Of a stretch of 64,000 nucleotides of DNA, positions 35,282 through 45,251 are shown in pieces (the first letter of the stretch is position 1; every line of letters starts with the position of its first letter). The stretch comes from Deinococcus peraridilitoris DSM 19664 (GTDB lineage: Bacteria; Deinococcota; Deinococci; Deinococcales; Deinococcaceae). The position numbers and the translations under genes are program-made. The DNA lies in NCBI RefSeq assembly GCF_000317835.1, contig NC_019793.1, forward strand, positions 1,984,001 through 2,048,000, given 5' to 3'. A model generated the notes under the pieces. The model was given only the letters and a program-made list of their open reading frames with translations. It made no database searches and was not told where the DNA came from.

Positions 35282-36063
35282 TGGGCGCGTCGCTGGCTTT
35301 GTCACGCGGCGGAGCGGGCCGGCCGCTGATCGCCCTGCACGGCAACTTCGCCTCCAGAGCCTGGTGGTGTGACCTGGTGCAGCATCCACCGGGCGGCCAT
35401 GAGGTGCTGGCGCCCGATCTGCCAGGTTTTGCCGACTCTCCCGTGAGCTGTCCGCCGGACATCGGGGCGTATGCGGACGCCGTGGAAGCGCTCGTGCAGG
35501 AGCTGGGCCTCGACATGCCCGCCCTGCTGGGTCACTCGCTGGGCGGCGCGGTGGCGCTGGAGCTGGCGTCACGCGCTCCTGAGCGCTACGCAGCCCTGGT
35601 GCTGGCGGGTAGCTGCCCGCTGAGCGGCCTCAAGACGCCCGAGGAGAACTACCCGGTGCTGGAGCTGATGCGCCACAACCCGGCGCTGGTCGAGGCGAGC
35701 TTCTCGGCGCTGTTTCCAAGTGGGCGCCCCGCGAATTTTGCGCAGCTGGTCGTGGATGCTGGGCGCATGCAGGCGGAGCATTACTCGGGCAATCCCCGGG
35801 CACTGGAGCGCTGGCAGGTGGCGCACTTGCCGAAGCTGCCGACCCTGGTGCTGGGTGGGGGGCTCGACCAGTTGGCCACGCCCGAGCTGGTGCGGGTGCA
35901 GGCGCGGGCCCTGAACGCCCGCTGCGTGATCTTCGAGGAGTGCGGCCACGGTTTTCCGCAGGAAGCGCCGCAGCGCTTCAGAGAAGTCCTCGAGGATTTT
36001 CTGGGAACGCTGCCTTTGAAGGCCGAGGCGGCCGCTCAACCGAACGCTCGTTTGTTATCTTGA
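35281..36063 (+). CDS. Alpha/beta-fold hydrolase
   Basis: A 260-residue hydrolase with the oxyanion segment ALHGNFASRAWW, the nucleophile elbow GHSLGGAVALELA, Asp in GGGLDQLATP and His in ECGHGFPQEAP, forming a full Ser-Asp-His triad. It resembles esterases and lactonases of the BioH/3-oxoadipate enol-lactonase group. The specific substrate is unknown. Translation is coupled to the MetX-like gene by a one-base overlap. Confidence 0.85.
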   Translation: MGASLALSRGGAGRPLIALHGNFASRAWWCDLVQHPPGGHEVLAPDLPGFADSPVSCPPDIGAYADAVEALVQELGLDMPALLGHSLGGAVALELASRAPERYAALVLAGSCPLSGLKTPEENYPVLELMRHNPALVEASFSALFPSGRPANFAQLVVDAGRMQAEHYSGNPRALERWQVAHLPKLPTLVLGGGLDQLATPELVRVQARALNARCVIFEECGHGFPQEAPQRFREVLEDFLGTLPLKAEAAAQPNARLLS

Positions 36064-36092
36064 ATCAAGACCACGATCCACCTGGAGGAGAC

Positions 36093-36817
36093 ATGAACAA
36101 GCTTTACGCCAGTGCCGCCGAAGCGCTTGACGGCCTCGTGGAGGACGGCGCGCTGCTCGCCGTGGGAGGCTTTGGCCTGTGCGGGATTCCCGAAGCCCTG
36201 ATTCTGGCTTTGCGTGACTGTGGTGCCCGTAACCTCACGGTGGTCAGCAACAACGCCGGGGTCGACGGTTGGGGCCTCGGCCTGCTGCTCGGCACGCGCC
36301 AGATCAAGAAGATGGTCAGCAGTTACGTCGGTGAGAACAAGGAATTCGAACGTCAGTTTCTGGCCGGCGAACTCGAGCTCGAATTCGTGCCGCAGGGTAC
36401 GCTGGCCGAACGCCTGCGTGCGGGTGGCGCGGGCATTCCGGGCTTCTACACCAAGACCGGTGTGGGCACCGTCGTGGCCGACGGCAAGGAGCACAAGGTC
36501 TTCGACGGCGAGACGTTCATCCTCGAACGTGGAATTCGCGCGGACGTGGCCCTGGTGAAAGCCTGGAAGGCGGACAAGGCCGGAAACCTCGTGTACCGCA
36601 AGACCGCGCGCAACTTCAATCCGATGGTCGCCACCAGCGGTCGCGTGACAGTCGCCGAAGTCGAGGAAATCGTGGAGGTCGGCGAACTCGATCCCGACGA
36701 GATTCACACGCCGGGCATTTTCGTGCAGCGTCTCGTGCTGAACCCCGTTCCCGAAAAACGCATCGAGCAGCGCACCGTACGCCAGAGTGCCGAGGTCCAG
36801 AAAGCAGAGGTCCGGTA

Positions 36818-36818
<1 letters not shown>
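36093..36818 (+). CDS. scoA: Succinyl-CoA:3-ketoacid CoA transferase subunit A
   Basis: The alpha subunit transfers CoA from succinyl-CoA to acetoacetate. The 241-residue protein has the CoA-binding [27 protein letters not shown], and [25 protein letters not shown], all typical of ScoA. GGAGGA lies three to four bases before ATG 36093. The scoB start overlaps its stop by one base. With Bdh at 23.3 kb it completes 3-hydroxybutyrate breakdown to acetoacetyl-CoA. Confidence 0.95.
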
Positions 36819-37467
<649 letters not shown>

Positions 37468-37471
<4 letters not shown>

Positions 37472-37516
37472 AGGTCAGCCGGACAGAGGAAAGCTGCCTG
37501 TCCGGCTGACCTTCAG
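37468..37516 (+). terminator. Terminator hairpin overlapping the scoB stop codon
   Basis: Perfect 19-bp arms at 37468-37486 and 37498-37516 with an 11-nt loop. The left arm CTGAAGGTC contains the scoB TGA stop. No U-tract follows. Confidence 0.75.
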
Positions 37517-37534
37517 CGTGAACAGGAACGCAAC

Positions 37535-37570
37535 TGAGCGCTTTCTCCTTCACCCGGGAGAAAGCGCTCA
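37535..37570. terminator. Second hairpin between scoB and the patatin gene
   Basis: Perfect 14-bp arms at 37535-37548 and 37557-37570 with an 8-nt loop lie between two convergent genes, probably ending transcription from the patatin side. Nothing further is seen in 37571-37716. Confidence 0.6.
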
Positions 37571-37716
37571 CCCAGCCGGATGCACGGGGCCGCGGCCAGA
37601 AATGGCACGCGCGTCGAGCAAATTGCTGGATTCATGTTCATGGTACACGAAGTGGCCGTTCGTGTGGTGAAGGCCTGCCGGCAGGCGCGACCCTGGGTGC
37701 CCGACCACCCGGTCAG

Positions 37717-38922
37717 TTACCTTTTGCGTCCCAGCAGCACCGTTTTGTGGCTCCCACGGAGAGCGCGAAGTGCGCGCTGATCGTGCATCCACTCAGGATG
37801 CGGCGCGCGCAGCGGCGCGGCCAGGTCAAGGCCCAGCAGGGAATCCTGAACGTGTTTACGCAGGGCCACGTCCGCCAGGAAGTACCCATGATTCTCGAGA
37901 ATGGCGATTTCGGCGCTGCTGAAGGCGTCGAGATCAGTGCGAATCCGCCGGATCCGCTCTGCCACCTCTGGCCCGTATCCGGGCGCGCCTGGCTGATAGC
38001 GCTGAGGACTGCCGGCCACGCTCCAGTAGGCACCCGAAAGCGTACCGTTCTGGTAGGCGCCGATCAGGATGCGTTTGCGGACCGCGCGAGCCTGCGCGTC
38101 GACGATCATCACGTAGCGGGACAGCAGCTTCAGCAGCCGCGTCGGGCCCTGCGTGTCCTCGGCGAAGTCCAGGCTACCGCCACCATCGCTGACAAAGACC
38201 GTCGCGTGGTTCTTCCAGACGGCCTCGGTCGCGTCGTTGGCGTACACGCCACCGTCGCTGAGGGTCAAACCCCGCACGAGGCGGTCGCGTTCCCCGGCGG
38301 GCAGCCGCAACCCGCCTTTGAGCTGCCGGGAATCGAGTTTCGGATGCAGTGGCCCGAAGATCGGTGGAAAGCAGGCGCTGGCCGCCACGGCGCGTGACAG
38401 GCGAAACGACGGGCCCTTGAGGTACCCGGCGCGGTAACTGCCCAGTCGCGAGCGGCGAAACGTAAAGAGCACCCCGAAGGCCAGGTCAGTGGCACAGATG
38501 ATGAAGTCCGGCCGGACGGGCAGGCCGGTCAGCTCTGCAGTGCCCAGTTCACTTTCCAGCCGCTCGGCCAGCGCCTCGACCGCACTTTGCCCGATGAGTC
38601 CGAAGCTCAGGGCCCGCAGGATTCCCCGAAGCAGGGCGGGTGTCCGGATGTCCTGACGGGCCAGGGCGCGCACCGGCATGGCGAGGCGCGTGTCGAACTC
38701 GGCGGTCGAGAGCGCCGCGCCCTGCGGCCAGGGCAGCTTCGTCGCCAGAAAGGCCGCCAGGATACTGCCCCCGGACACGCTCGACACGCTGTCGAGCCGG
38801 GTGAGCAGGCCCACTTCGTTCAGGCGCCTCAGCGCGCCAAGGTGAAAGAGCAGCGCGCGGTAACCGCCGCCCGAGAGACACAGGGCGACCCCATTGCGGC
38901 GAGAATCAGCTGGTCCGGTCAT
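37717..38922 (-). CDS. Patatin-like phospholipase
   Basis: A 401-residue lipid acyl hydrolase with a Ser-Asp dyad. The oxyanion motif is LSGGGYRALLFHLGAL (about 17-32), the nucleophile is Ser50 in SSVSGGSI and the Asp motif is LSDGGVYAND. The C-terminal 130 residues show no known domain. Similar proteins occur as soluble phospholipases acting on membrane lipids. It stands alone between scoB and the sugar-transporter operon. Confidence 0.88.
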   Translation of the reverse strand: MTGPADSRRNGVALCLSGGGYRALLFHLGALRRLNEVGLLTRLDSVSSVSGGSILAAFLATKLPWPQGAALSTAEFDTRLAMPVRALARQDIRTPALLRGILRALSFGLIGQSAVEALAERLESELGTAELTGLPVRPDFIICATDLAFGVLFTFRRSRLGSYRAGYLKGPSFRLSRAVAASACFPPIFGPLHPKLDSRQLKGGLRLPAGERDRLVRGLTLSDGGVYANDATEAVWKNHATVFVSDGGGSLDFAEDTQGPTRLLKLLSRYVMIVDAQARAVRKRILIGAYQNGTLSGAYWSVAGSPQRYQPGAPGYGPEVAERIRRIRTDLDAFSSAEIAILENHGYFLADVALRKHVQDSLLGLDLAAPLRAPHPEWMHDQRALRALRGSHKTVLLGRKR

Positions 38923-39025
38923 GGCATCCGTGGGCGGGCAGGGTAACCCGGCTGCCCCGGTTCCTTCAGCTTACGGTCCGGCGTTTGCCCGGCGGCGTGA
39001 AAAACTGCGCGGGCAAACGCGCCCC

Positions 39026-39054
39026 AAAAATCGGCCCTGCATTTGCAGGGCCGA
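39026..39054 (-). terminator. Intrinsic terminator of the sugar ABC operon
   Basis: TCGGCCCTGCA (39031-39041) pairs with TGCAGGGCCGA (39044-39054). On the minus strand the hairpin is followed by TTTTT, 16 bp after the last permease stop. Confidence 0.9.
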
Positions 39055-39069
39055 CGTTGCCGTTTTTGG

Positions 39070-40065
39070 TCAGCTTCGGCGCCGGGTCAGCTGATTTTGC
39101 AGCACCACCACCAGCAGCAGAAACGCGCCGCGGATGACGCTTTGCCAGTAGGCGCTGAGGCTGATGGTGCCGCGTCCGTTCTCGAAGTTCAGGATGTTGA
39201 AGATGATGCCCAGCAGCAGCACACCCACCAGGGAACTGCCCACCGACCCCAGGCCGCCGGTCAGCAGGGTGCCGCCCACCACGACCGCAGCGATGGCGGT
39301 GAGTTCCCAGCCCAGTCCTTCGGTCGGTTGCCCGGCGCCGAACTGGCTGGCCAGAATCACGCCTGCCAGGCCTGCCAGGGCGCCCGACAGGGTGTAGACC
39401 AGCACCTTGATGCGCTCGACGTTGAGTCCCATCAGGCGCGCGGCTTCCTCGTTGCCGCCCACGGCCAGCACATGCCGACCGAAGGTGCTGGAGCGCAGTA
39501 TCAGCGCGCCGAGCGCGAAGGCGGCGAACAGCACCAGCGCCGTGTAGGGCACGCCGAGCAGGTTGCCCTGTCCGAAGGTGGTGAAGTTCCGCTCGTAATC
39601 GACGCTGACCGACTGGTTGCCCGCAAAGAGCAGCGCCAGGCCGCGCGCCGCGAGCAGCATCGCCAGGGTGGTGATAAAGGGCAGAATGCGCGCGTAGGCA
39701 ATCAGCAGGCCGTTGATGAGCCCGAGGATGGCGGCGGCGGCCACGGCGCCCAGCAGCGCGGGCCACAGACCAAAAGGGCTGAGCAGCGCGGCGATGACGC
39801 TTGCGAAGGCGGCAACACTGCCCACCGACAGATCGATGCCGCCGGAGATGATCACGAAGGTCATGCCCAGGGCGATCAGGCCGAACATCGAGTTGTACGA
39901 CAGCACGGTCGAGACGTTGTAGACCGACAAGAAACCTTCGTAGCGCAGGGCACCGAAGATGACGAGCAGCGCCAGTGCGGCCAGCACGCCGTAGCGTTGC
40001 AGCAGGCTGGCCCAGCGGGCGCGTCGGGTGAGGCTGGCCGGGGGTGTGGAAGTCGCGGTGGTCAT
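39070..40065 (-). CDS. Sugar ABC transporter permease, YjfF/RbsC family
   Basis: A 331-residue inner-membrane permease with about nine helices, the RbsC-type stretch GLIALGMTFVIISGGIDLSVGSV, and the cytoplasmic EAA-like loop VLAVGGNEEAARLMGLNVERIK. It is the second permease of the operon; two different permeases plus one double ATPase match the YtfQRT-YjfF galactofuranose importer layout. Orthology is by layout and likeness only. Confidence 0.88.
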   Translation of the reverse strand: MTTATSTPPASLTRRARWASLLQRYGVLAALALLVIFGALRYEGFLSVYNVSTVLSYNSMFGLIALGMTFVIISGGIDLSVGSVAAFASVIAALLSPFGLWPALLGAVAAAAILGLINGLLIAYARILPFITTLAMLLAARGLALLFAGNQSVSVDYERNFTTFGQGNLLGVPYTALVLFAAFALGALILRSSTFGRHVLAVGGNEEAARLMGLNVERIKVLVYTLSGALAGLAGVILASQFGAGQPTEGLGWELTAIAAVVVGGTLLTGGLGSVGSSLVGVLLLGIIFNILNFENGRGTISLSAYWQSVIRGAFLLLVVVLQNQLTRRRS

Positions 40066-40092
40066 GGGCTCCTTTCAGTGGATGCGGACCGC

Positions 40093-41097
40093 TCAGTGCT
40101 GCTGGCGCTGCACATAGACCGCGAGCAGAATGATGCCGGCCTTGACGACCAGCGCGGCCGCGTCGGGCACCCCTTTGGCCAGCAGGGTATAGCGAATCAG
40201 CTGAATGATCAGCGCGCCCAGCAGGGTGCCGATCACCGTGGCGCGCCCGCCCGTGAGGGCCGTTCCCCCGACGGCCACGGCCGCGATGGCGTCAAGTTCC
40301 ATGTTGAGGCCCACCTGGTTGGCGTCGCTGGACGAGTTGATGGCAATCACGATCAGGCCGGCCAGGCCCGCCAGCAGACCACTGATGGCGTACACCGCCA
40401 GTTTCACGCGCCCGACTGGCACTCCGGAAAGCCGTGCGGCTTTTTCGTTGCCGCCCACAGCCAGCACCTGCCGACCGAAGATGGTCCGCGCCATGATCCA
40501 GGCAAAAAGGGCCACGACCAGCAGCATCAGCACCACCTGAAAGGGAATGCCAAACGGGCGCCCCAGGCCGATGTACTGAAAGGCACCGTTGGAAAAGACC
40601 TGCAGATTGCCGTTGGTCATGACCTGCGCGATGCCGCGTCCCGCGATGAACAGAATCAGGGTGGCGATGAAGGGCTGAATGCCAAAACGTGAAACGAGTG
40701 CGCCGTTGAAGAGCCCGAAGGCGCCCGCGACCAGCACCGGCACCGTGAAGGCCAGCATCAGGCCCAGCACGGGATTGCCCAGCGGCGGGTTCATGAAGAG
40801 CATCGGCGCGAGGGCGCCCGCGATGGCCATCAGCGCGCCCACCGAAAGGTCGATGCCGCCTGTGGCGATCACCAGCGTCATGCCGACGCCGACGATCACG
40901 ATGGTCGCGACCTGGGTCATGTTCACGTAAAAGGTCTGGGCAGTCAGAAAATTCGGGGTAAAGATCGCGTTGAACAGCACCAGCAGCACCAGCGCGACGA
41001 GGGCGCCCACAATCTGCCCGTTGCCGCGCCACCAGTTGTTGCGCCCGGCACGGGACCGCGGCAGTGAAGGAGCGGTTCCGGCATTCGGGTCAGGCAT
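40093..41097 (-). CDS. Sugar ABC transporter permease, YtfT/RbsC family
   Basis: A 334-residue permease with VIVGVGMTLVIATGGIDLSVGALMAI and the loop AVGGNEKAARLSGVPVGRVK. ATG 41097 starts 8 bp before the end of the upstream ATPase gene, so it is coupled; the longer upstream frame is Cys/Arg-rich and lies inside that gene. It forms a heterodimeric channel with the next permease. Confidence 0.88.
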   Translation of the reverse strand: MPDPNAGTAPSLPRSRAGRNNWWRGNGQIVGALVALVLLVLFNAIFTPNFLTAQTFYVNMTQVATIVIVGVGMTLVIATGGIDLSVGALMAIAGALAPMLFMNPPLGNPVLGLMLAFTVPVLVAGAFGLFNGALVSRFGIQPFIATLILFIAGRGIAQVMTNGNLQVFSNGAFQYIGLGRPFGIPFQVVLMLLVVALFAWIMARTIFGRQVLAVGGNEKAARLSGVPVGRVKLAVYAISGLLAGLAGLIVIAINSSSDANQVGLNMELDAIAAVAVGGTALTGGRATVIGTLLGALIIQLIRYTLLAKGVPDAAALVVKAGIILLAVYVQRQQH

Positions 41098-42649
41098 GCG
41101 CGCCTCCCTGAGAAGCCACAGAAGCCACACTCGCCCCTTCGCCGTGCGCCATGACCTGCATGATGGCGTCCTGCGAAAGTTCGGCGCGCGGCAGTTCGGC
41201 CACGGTGTGCCCGTCACGCAGCACGAACACGCGCGAGGCTCCTTCGGCCAGTTCCTCGAGTTCACTGGAGATCATCAGCACGCCCAGCCCGCCCTGCGCG
41301 AGCTCGCTGAGCAGCGCCTGAATTTCACCTTTGGCACCCACGTCGATGCCCCGGGTGGGTTCGTCGAGAATCAGCAGCTTGGGGTTGAGACACAGCCAGC
41401 GGGCGAGCAGCACCTTCTGCTGATTGCCGCCGGAGAGTTCACGAATCTTCTGGTCCGGTCCGCTGGTTTTGATGCCCAGACGCGCGATAAAGCGATCCAC
41501 GATCTCGGCCTGCCGGGCGGCGTCCACGATGCCGGCGCGCGAAAGGGCGGGCAGCAGCGCCAGCGTCAGGTTCTCGCGCACGCTCATGTGCGGAATGATG
41601 CCCTCGGTCTTGCGGTCTTCCGAGCAGAAACCGATGCCGTGCCCGATCGCGTCGGCGGGAGCGTGCAGGTGAACGGGCCGTCCGTTCAGGTGAATCTCGC
41701 CGCCCTGCAGTTCGTCGGCACCGAACAGCGCGCGGGCCGTCTCGGTACGACCGGAGCCCAGCAGGCCCGCCAGGCCGACGATTTCTCCTGGGCGGACGTT
41801 CACGTGCGCGTTTCGCAGGGCGGGGCCCGTCTGAAGACCGCGCGCGTCGAGCAGCAGTTCGTCGCTGGTGGCCTGCGTCTGGGCGAAGGCGGTTTCACCT
41901 TGGCGGCGCAGTTCACCGATTTCCTTGCCGAGCATGCGCGCCACGAGCTCGAGTTTGCTGATCTCACGCATGTCGCGCTCGTCGACCGTGCGGCCGTCAC
42001 GCATGATGGTGACGCGGTCGCATACCGCGTACAGTTCGTCGAGGCGGTGCGAGACGAAAATGACGCTGACACCGTCCTGCTTGAGCTGGCGAATCACGCC
42101 GAACAGCGTCTCGACTTCGCGCTCGTCAAGCGAGGAGGTCGGCTCGTCCATGATCACGAGGCGGCTCTGGAATGACACGGCGCGCGCGATGGCGACCATC
42201 TGCTGCACGGCAATGCTCTGCGCTCCAAGGGGCTCGGTGACGTCGACGTGAATATCGAAGCGCGCGAGCAACTGCCGCGACTCGGTGTGCATGCGCCGCC
42301 CGTCGATCAGGGGGCCGCGCCGGGGTTCACGCCCGAGAAAGATGTTCTCGGCCACCGAGCGGAAGCCCACCAGATTGACTTCCTGGTAGATGGTGCTGAT
42401 GCCTCCCCGCTGGGCCGCGCCGGGCGAATGAAATTCCACTTCCTTTCCGGCGAGCCGGATGGAGCCATGGTCCTTGCGGTAGGCGCCGGTCAGCACCTTG
42501 ATCATGGTGCTTTTGCCCGCCCCGTTCTGACCGATCAACGCGTGCACTTCGGCGCTTCCCACGCGGAGCGAGGCGTCCTGCAAGGCCAGGACACCCGGGA
42601 AGGTCTTGGTGATGTTTTCCATCACGAGCAGGGGTTCTGTCTCTGTCAC
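41090..42649 (-). CDS. Sugar ABC transporter ATP-binding protein, YtfR/RbsA family
   Basis: A 519-residue double-ABC ATPase. The first domain has Walker A GQNGAGKST and Walker B LVIMDEPTSSLD, with ISTIYQEVNLV as Q-loop. The second has a degenerate Walker A (GLLGSGRTETAR), signature LSGGNQQKVLLARWL and LLILDEPTRGIDVGAK, the RbsA pattern. GTG 42649 is used, with AAGGAG four bases upstream. It powers the two downstream permeases. Confidence 0.9.
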   Translation of the reverse strand: MTETEPLLVMENITKTFPGVLALQDASLRVGSAEVHALIGQNGAGKSTMIKVLTGAYRKDHGSIRLAGKEVEFHSPGAAQRGGISTIYQEVNLVGFRSVAENIFLGREPRRGPLIDGRRMHTESRQLLARFDIHVDVTEPLGAQSIAVQQMVAIARAVSFQSRLVIMDEPTSSLDEREVETLFGVIRQLKQDGVSVIFVSHRLDELYAVCDRVTIMRDGRTVDERDMREISKLELVARMLGKEIGELRRQGETAFAQTQATSDELLLDARGLQTGPALRNAHVNVRPGEIVGLAGLLGSGRTETARALFGADELQGGEIHLNGRPVHLHAPADAIGHGIGFCSEDRKTEGIIPHMSVRENLTLALLPALSRAGIVDAARQAEIVDRFIARLGIKTSGPDQKIRELSGGNQQKVLLARWLCLNPKLLILDEPTRGIDVGAKGEIQALLSELAQGGLGVLMISSELEELAEGASRVFVLRDGHTVAELPRAELSQDAIMQVMAHGEGASVASVASQGGAHA

Positions 42650-42827
42650 AAAGCTCCTTGTGTTTCCAGGTGCGGACCGTTCCCGAGAAATGACCCGGCG
42701 GAGCAGATACGACCGGTGGTGCGGCCCGACGACACGGCGCAAAAGGCAGGTTCACGGTGTTCCTTTTCCGTGAACCTGCCCGAACTCAATCACCTGGTGA
42801 TGGCCGCGGCCTCAGGGCACGCCCGGC

Positions 42828-43802
42828 TCAGTACGCCGAGGACAGCAGCTGCTTGGCGTTTTCGGCCGTGAATTCACGGTCCGGGTTGATGATCTTGGCA
42901 GGAATTTTCTTGCCGGCCGCGTAGGCAGCGAGGGTTTCGAACGCTTTGGGCCCGAACTTGGGGTTGCACTCGACGATGTAGTTGATCTTGCCGTCGGCGA
43001 CCAGCTGCACCGCTTCGCGGCCTCCATCGATCGAGAGCACCATGACGTCCTTGCCGGGCTTCTTGCCGGCGGCTTCCAGCGCGGCGATGGCGCCGATGGC
43101 CATCTCGTCGTTGTGGGCATACACGACGTTCACGTCCGGATGGGCCTGCAGCAGGGTCTGCATGACCTGACGGCCCTTGTCGCGCGCGAAGTCTCCGGTC
43201 TGCGAAGCAAGGATCTTCATGCCCGCCTGACCTTTGATGGCGTTCTCGAAACCGGTGCGGCGGTCGTTGGCGGGGCTCGATCCGGTGGTGCCCTCAAGCT
43301 GAATGATCTTGGCCTGTCCGTTGGTTTTCTTGACCAGCCACTCGCCGACCCGGCGGCCCTCCTCGATGAAGTCCGAGCCGATGAAGGTCACGTAGTCGGT
43401 GCCGGCCTTGGCAAGCTTCTGATCGACGTTGCGGTCGAGCAGAATCACCGGAATACCGGCGGCGCGCGCTTTCTTGACGGCGGCGGCCAGGGGTTTTTCC
43501 TCACGCGGTGCCAGGAAGATCGCGTCGACGCGCTGGGCAATCATGCTGTCGACGTCGCTGACCTGCTTGGCCGCACTGCCGGCGGCGTCGGTGTACACCA
43601 GCTGGTGCCCCAGACGCTTGGCCTCGTCTTGCATGCTTTTGGTCTGCGCGAGGCGCCAGGGGTTGTTGCTTTCGGTCTGCGCGAAGCCGACCTTGTAAGT
43701 CTTTTTCTGGGCGAGTTTGGGCAGGCCCTGGGCGTAGGCGATGACCGGGGCGCCGACGGCGGCGGCGGCCAGAATGAGTGAAACAGCAGTTTTACGCTTC
43801 AT
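42828..43802 (-). CDS. Periplasmic sugar-binding protein, YtfQ-like
   Basis: A 324-residue exported binding protein with a signal peptide (cleavage probably after AYA, residue 24) and the ribose-binding-protein fold: VGFAQTESNNPWRLAQTKSM, VDAIFLAPREEKPL, IPVILLDRNVD and YAHNDEMAIGAIAALEAAGKKPGKD. SQTGDFARDKG and NDEMAIGAI closely follow E. coli YtfQ, which binds galactofuranose. The actual sugar here is unproven. AAGGAT precedes the ATG. It is the first gene of the operon. Confidence 0.88.
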   Translation of the reverse strand: MKRKTAVSLILAAAAVGAPVIAYAQGLPKLAQKKTYKVGFAQTESNNPWRLAQTKSMQDEAKRLGHQLVYTDAAGSAAKQVSDVDSMIAQRVDAIFLAPREEKPLAAAVKKARAAGIPVILLDRNVDQKLAKAGTDYVTFIGSDFIEEGRRVGEWLVKKTNGQAKIIQLEGTTGSSPANDRRTGFENAIKGQAGMKILASQTGDFARDKGRQVMQTLLQAHPDVNVVYAHNDEMAIGAIAALEAAGKKPGKDVMVLSIDGGREAVQLVADGKINYIVECNPKFGPKAFETLAAYAAGKKIPAKIINPDREFTAENAKQLLSSAY

Positions 43803-43884
43803 GGGGAATCCTTTTTGCCTTGGTCGGGCGGCGAGAATGCGTGGAAATCAACACCGGCTCTGACATGCCGAAAATCACCGAAGG

Positions 43885-43897
43885 CGAAACGTTCGTG
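43885..43897. promoter_or_regulatory. Operator-like site 1 (shared 13-mer)
   Basis: CGAAACGTTCGTG, centred on AACGTT, lies 83 bp upstream of the binding-protein start and is identical to 12622-12634. Confidence 0.4.
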
Positions 43898-43988
43898 TCA
43901 CGGACTGCTGTTTTCACTCCTTTCCCGATGTGGATCGGCGGCTGCGGCGCGGGCCCTCCCTCCCAGGATGGCGACTCCGCATCACCGA

Positions 43989-44002
43989 TATAAACGTTTT
44001 CA
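43989..44002. promoter_or_regulatory. Operator-like site 2 (LacI-family pattern)
   Basis: TATAAACGTTTTCA, which reads TGAAAACGTTTATA on the other strand, closely follows the LacI/CcpA-type TGAAANCGNTTNCA pattern. No LacI-family gene is in the window. Confidence 0.45.
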
Positions 44003-44237
44003 CCTGCCGAGCAGCCGCTCGCGGGCAAGCCAATCATGCATACTTTCGTTGTTTTCGTTGATTACGAATTCAAGCTAACTTGTTGCCCACTGTAAAGCAA
44101 TCTTCATGTCTTAATAATTTCTTCATCTTGGCCGATGGGGGAAGTGGGCTGTACGCTGGACACAGGTTCACACGTTCATCCTGAATGTGCGGCAAAGCCG
44201 CACAGGCCACCTCACCGCAAGCCTCCCGAGGTACACC

Positions 44238-45251
44238 ATGAAGGCACTGGTCTATGACGGTCCCTGGCAGATGCCGCTGCGCGATCACCCCTCGCCCGTT
44301 CCCCAGCAGGGCGAAGTACTGGTCCGCGTGCAGGCTGCCGGCATCTGTGGCTCGGACGTGCACGGTTTCACCGGGTCCACCGGGCGCCGCACCCCGGGCG
44401 TCGTGATGGGCCACGAATTCTGTGGTGTCATCGAAGCGCTGGGTGAGGAGACCGCAGACCGCACTCCAGGTGAGCGGGTGGTGGTGCAGCCGATCATCTC
44501 CTGCGCGCAGTGTGCCGAGTGCCTTGCCGGCCGCGCCAACTTGTGCCTGCAGCGCCGTGGTATCGGCTGGTCGGTCGATGGAGGTTACGCCGAACTGGTC
44601 CGAGTGCCCAGCCGCAACGCCTTGCCCCTCCCGAGTGAAATCAGCTGGCACGAAGGCGCCATGATCGAACCCCTCGCGGTTGCGCTGCACGCCGTGAATC
44701 TGACGCCACTCGATTTCGGGCAGACCGTGGTGGTGCTGGGCGCGGGGCCGATCGGCCTGCTGTGCGTGCTGGCCCTCAAGCTGCGCGGGGCCGGGCGCGT
44801 ACTGGTCAGCGACCTGAGCGCGCACCGCCTGCAACTCGCGCGTCAACTGGGTGCCGACCTGACCCTGCCTGCCGACGGCGACCCGGTGAACGAGGTCCGG
44901 CGCCTGACCGGAAACCACGGCGCCGACGCCGTGCTGGAAGCCGTGGGCCTGGAGGTCACGGCCGCACAGTCGCTGCAGATGGTCCGCAATGGCGGCGCGG
45001 TCACCTGGGTCGGCAACTCCGCGCCCACGGTCAGGATTTCCATGCAGGAAATCGTGACGCGTGAAATCACCGTGCGGGGCGCTTACGCTTTCACGGCAGA
45101 ATTCGCGGCCGCCATGACGCTGCTGCGTTCCGGACGGCTGAACCTTACCCCGCTGATCGAGCACGTCGCCCCGTTGCACGAGGGTCCGCAACTGGTGCGT
45201 GACCTTGCCCGAGGGCAGCTGGACGCCGTGAAGGTGGTGCTGGAACCGTGA
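44238..45251 (+). CDS. Zinc-dependent alcohol/polyol dehydrogenase (MDR family)
   Basis: A 337-residue NAD(P)-dependent dehydrogenase like sorbitol or threonine dehydrogenase. Catalytic zinc ligands appear in AGICGSDVHG and GHEFCGVIE; the structural zinc cysteines are in CAQCAECLAGRANLC; the Rossmann motif is VVLGAGPIGLLCVLAL. ATG 44238 starts directly at the catalytic domain. The next gene overlaps by 4 bp. Being divergent from a sugar importer, it probably oxidises the imported sugar or polyol. Confidence 0.88.
   Translation: MKALVYDGPWQMPLRDHPSPVPQQGEVLVRVQAAGICGSDVHGFTGSTGRRTPGVVMGHEFCGVIEALGEETADRTPGERVVVQPIISCAQCAECLAGRANLCLQRRGIGWSVDGGYAELVRVPSRNALPLPSEISWHEGAMIEPLAVALHAVNLTPLDFGQTVVVLGAGPIGLLCVLALKLRGAGRVLVSDLSAHRLQLARQLGADLTLPADGDPVNEVRRLTGNHGADAVLEAVGLEVTAAQSLQMVRNGGAVTWVGNSAPTVRISMQEIVTREITVRGAYAFTAEFAAAMTLLRSGRLNLTPLIEHVAPLHEGPQLVRDLARGQLDAVKVVLEP

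Larger units (their letters stand above)
43803..44237. promoter_or_regulatory. 435-bp divergent control region of the sugar cluster
   Basis: This gene-free stretch separates the sugar importer (minus) from the dehydrogenase/oxidoreductase pair (plus). It holds two LacI-type operator-like words about 105 bp apart (43885-43897 and 43989-44002), an arrangement that could allow DNA looping. Around 44050-44115 the DNA is A+T-rich, probably promoter. No small gene is convincing. Confidence 0.5.

Noticed and set aside
39043..40692. 549-codon plus-strand frame opposite the sugar permeases
   Set aside because: Gln/His-rich low-complexity translation, antisense to two clear membrane proteins.
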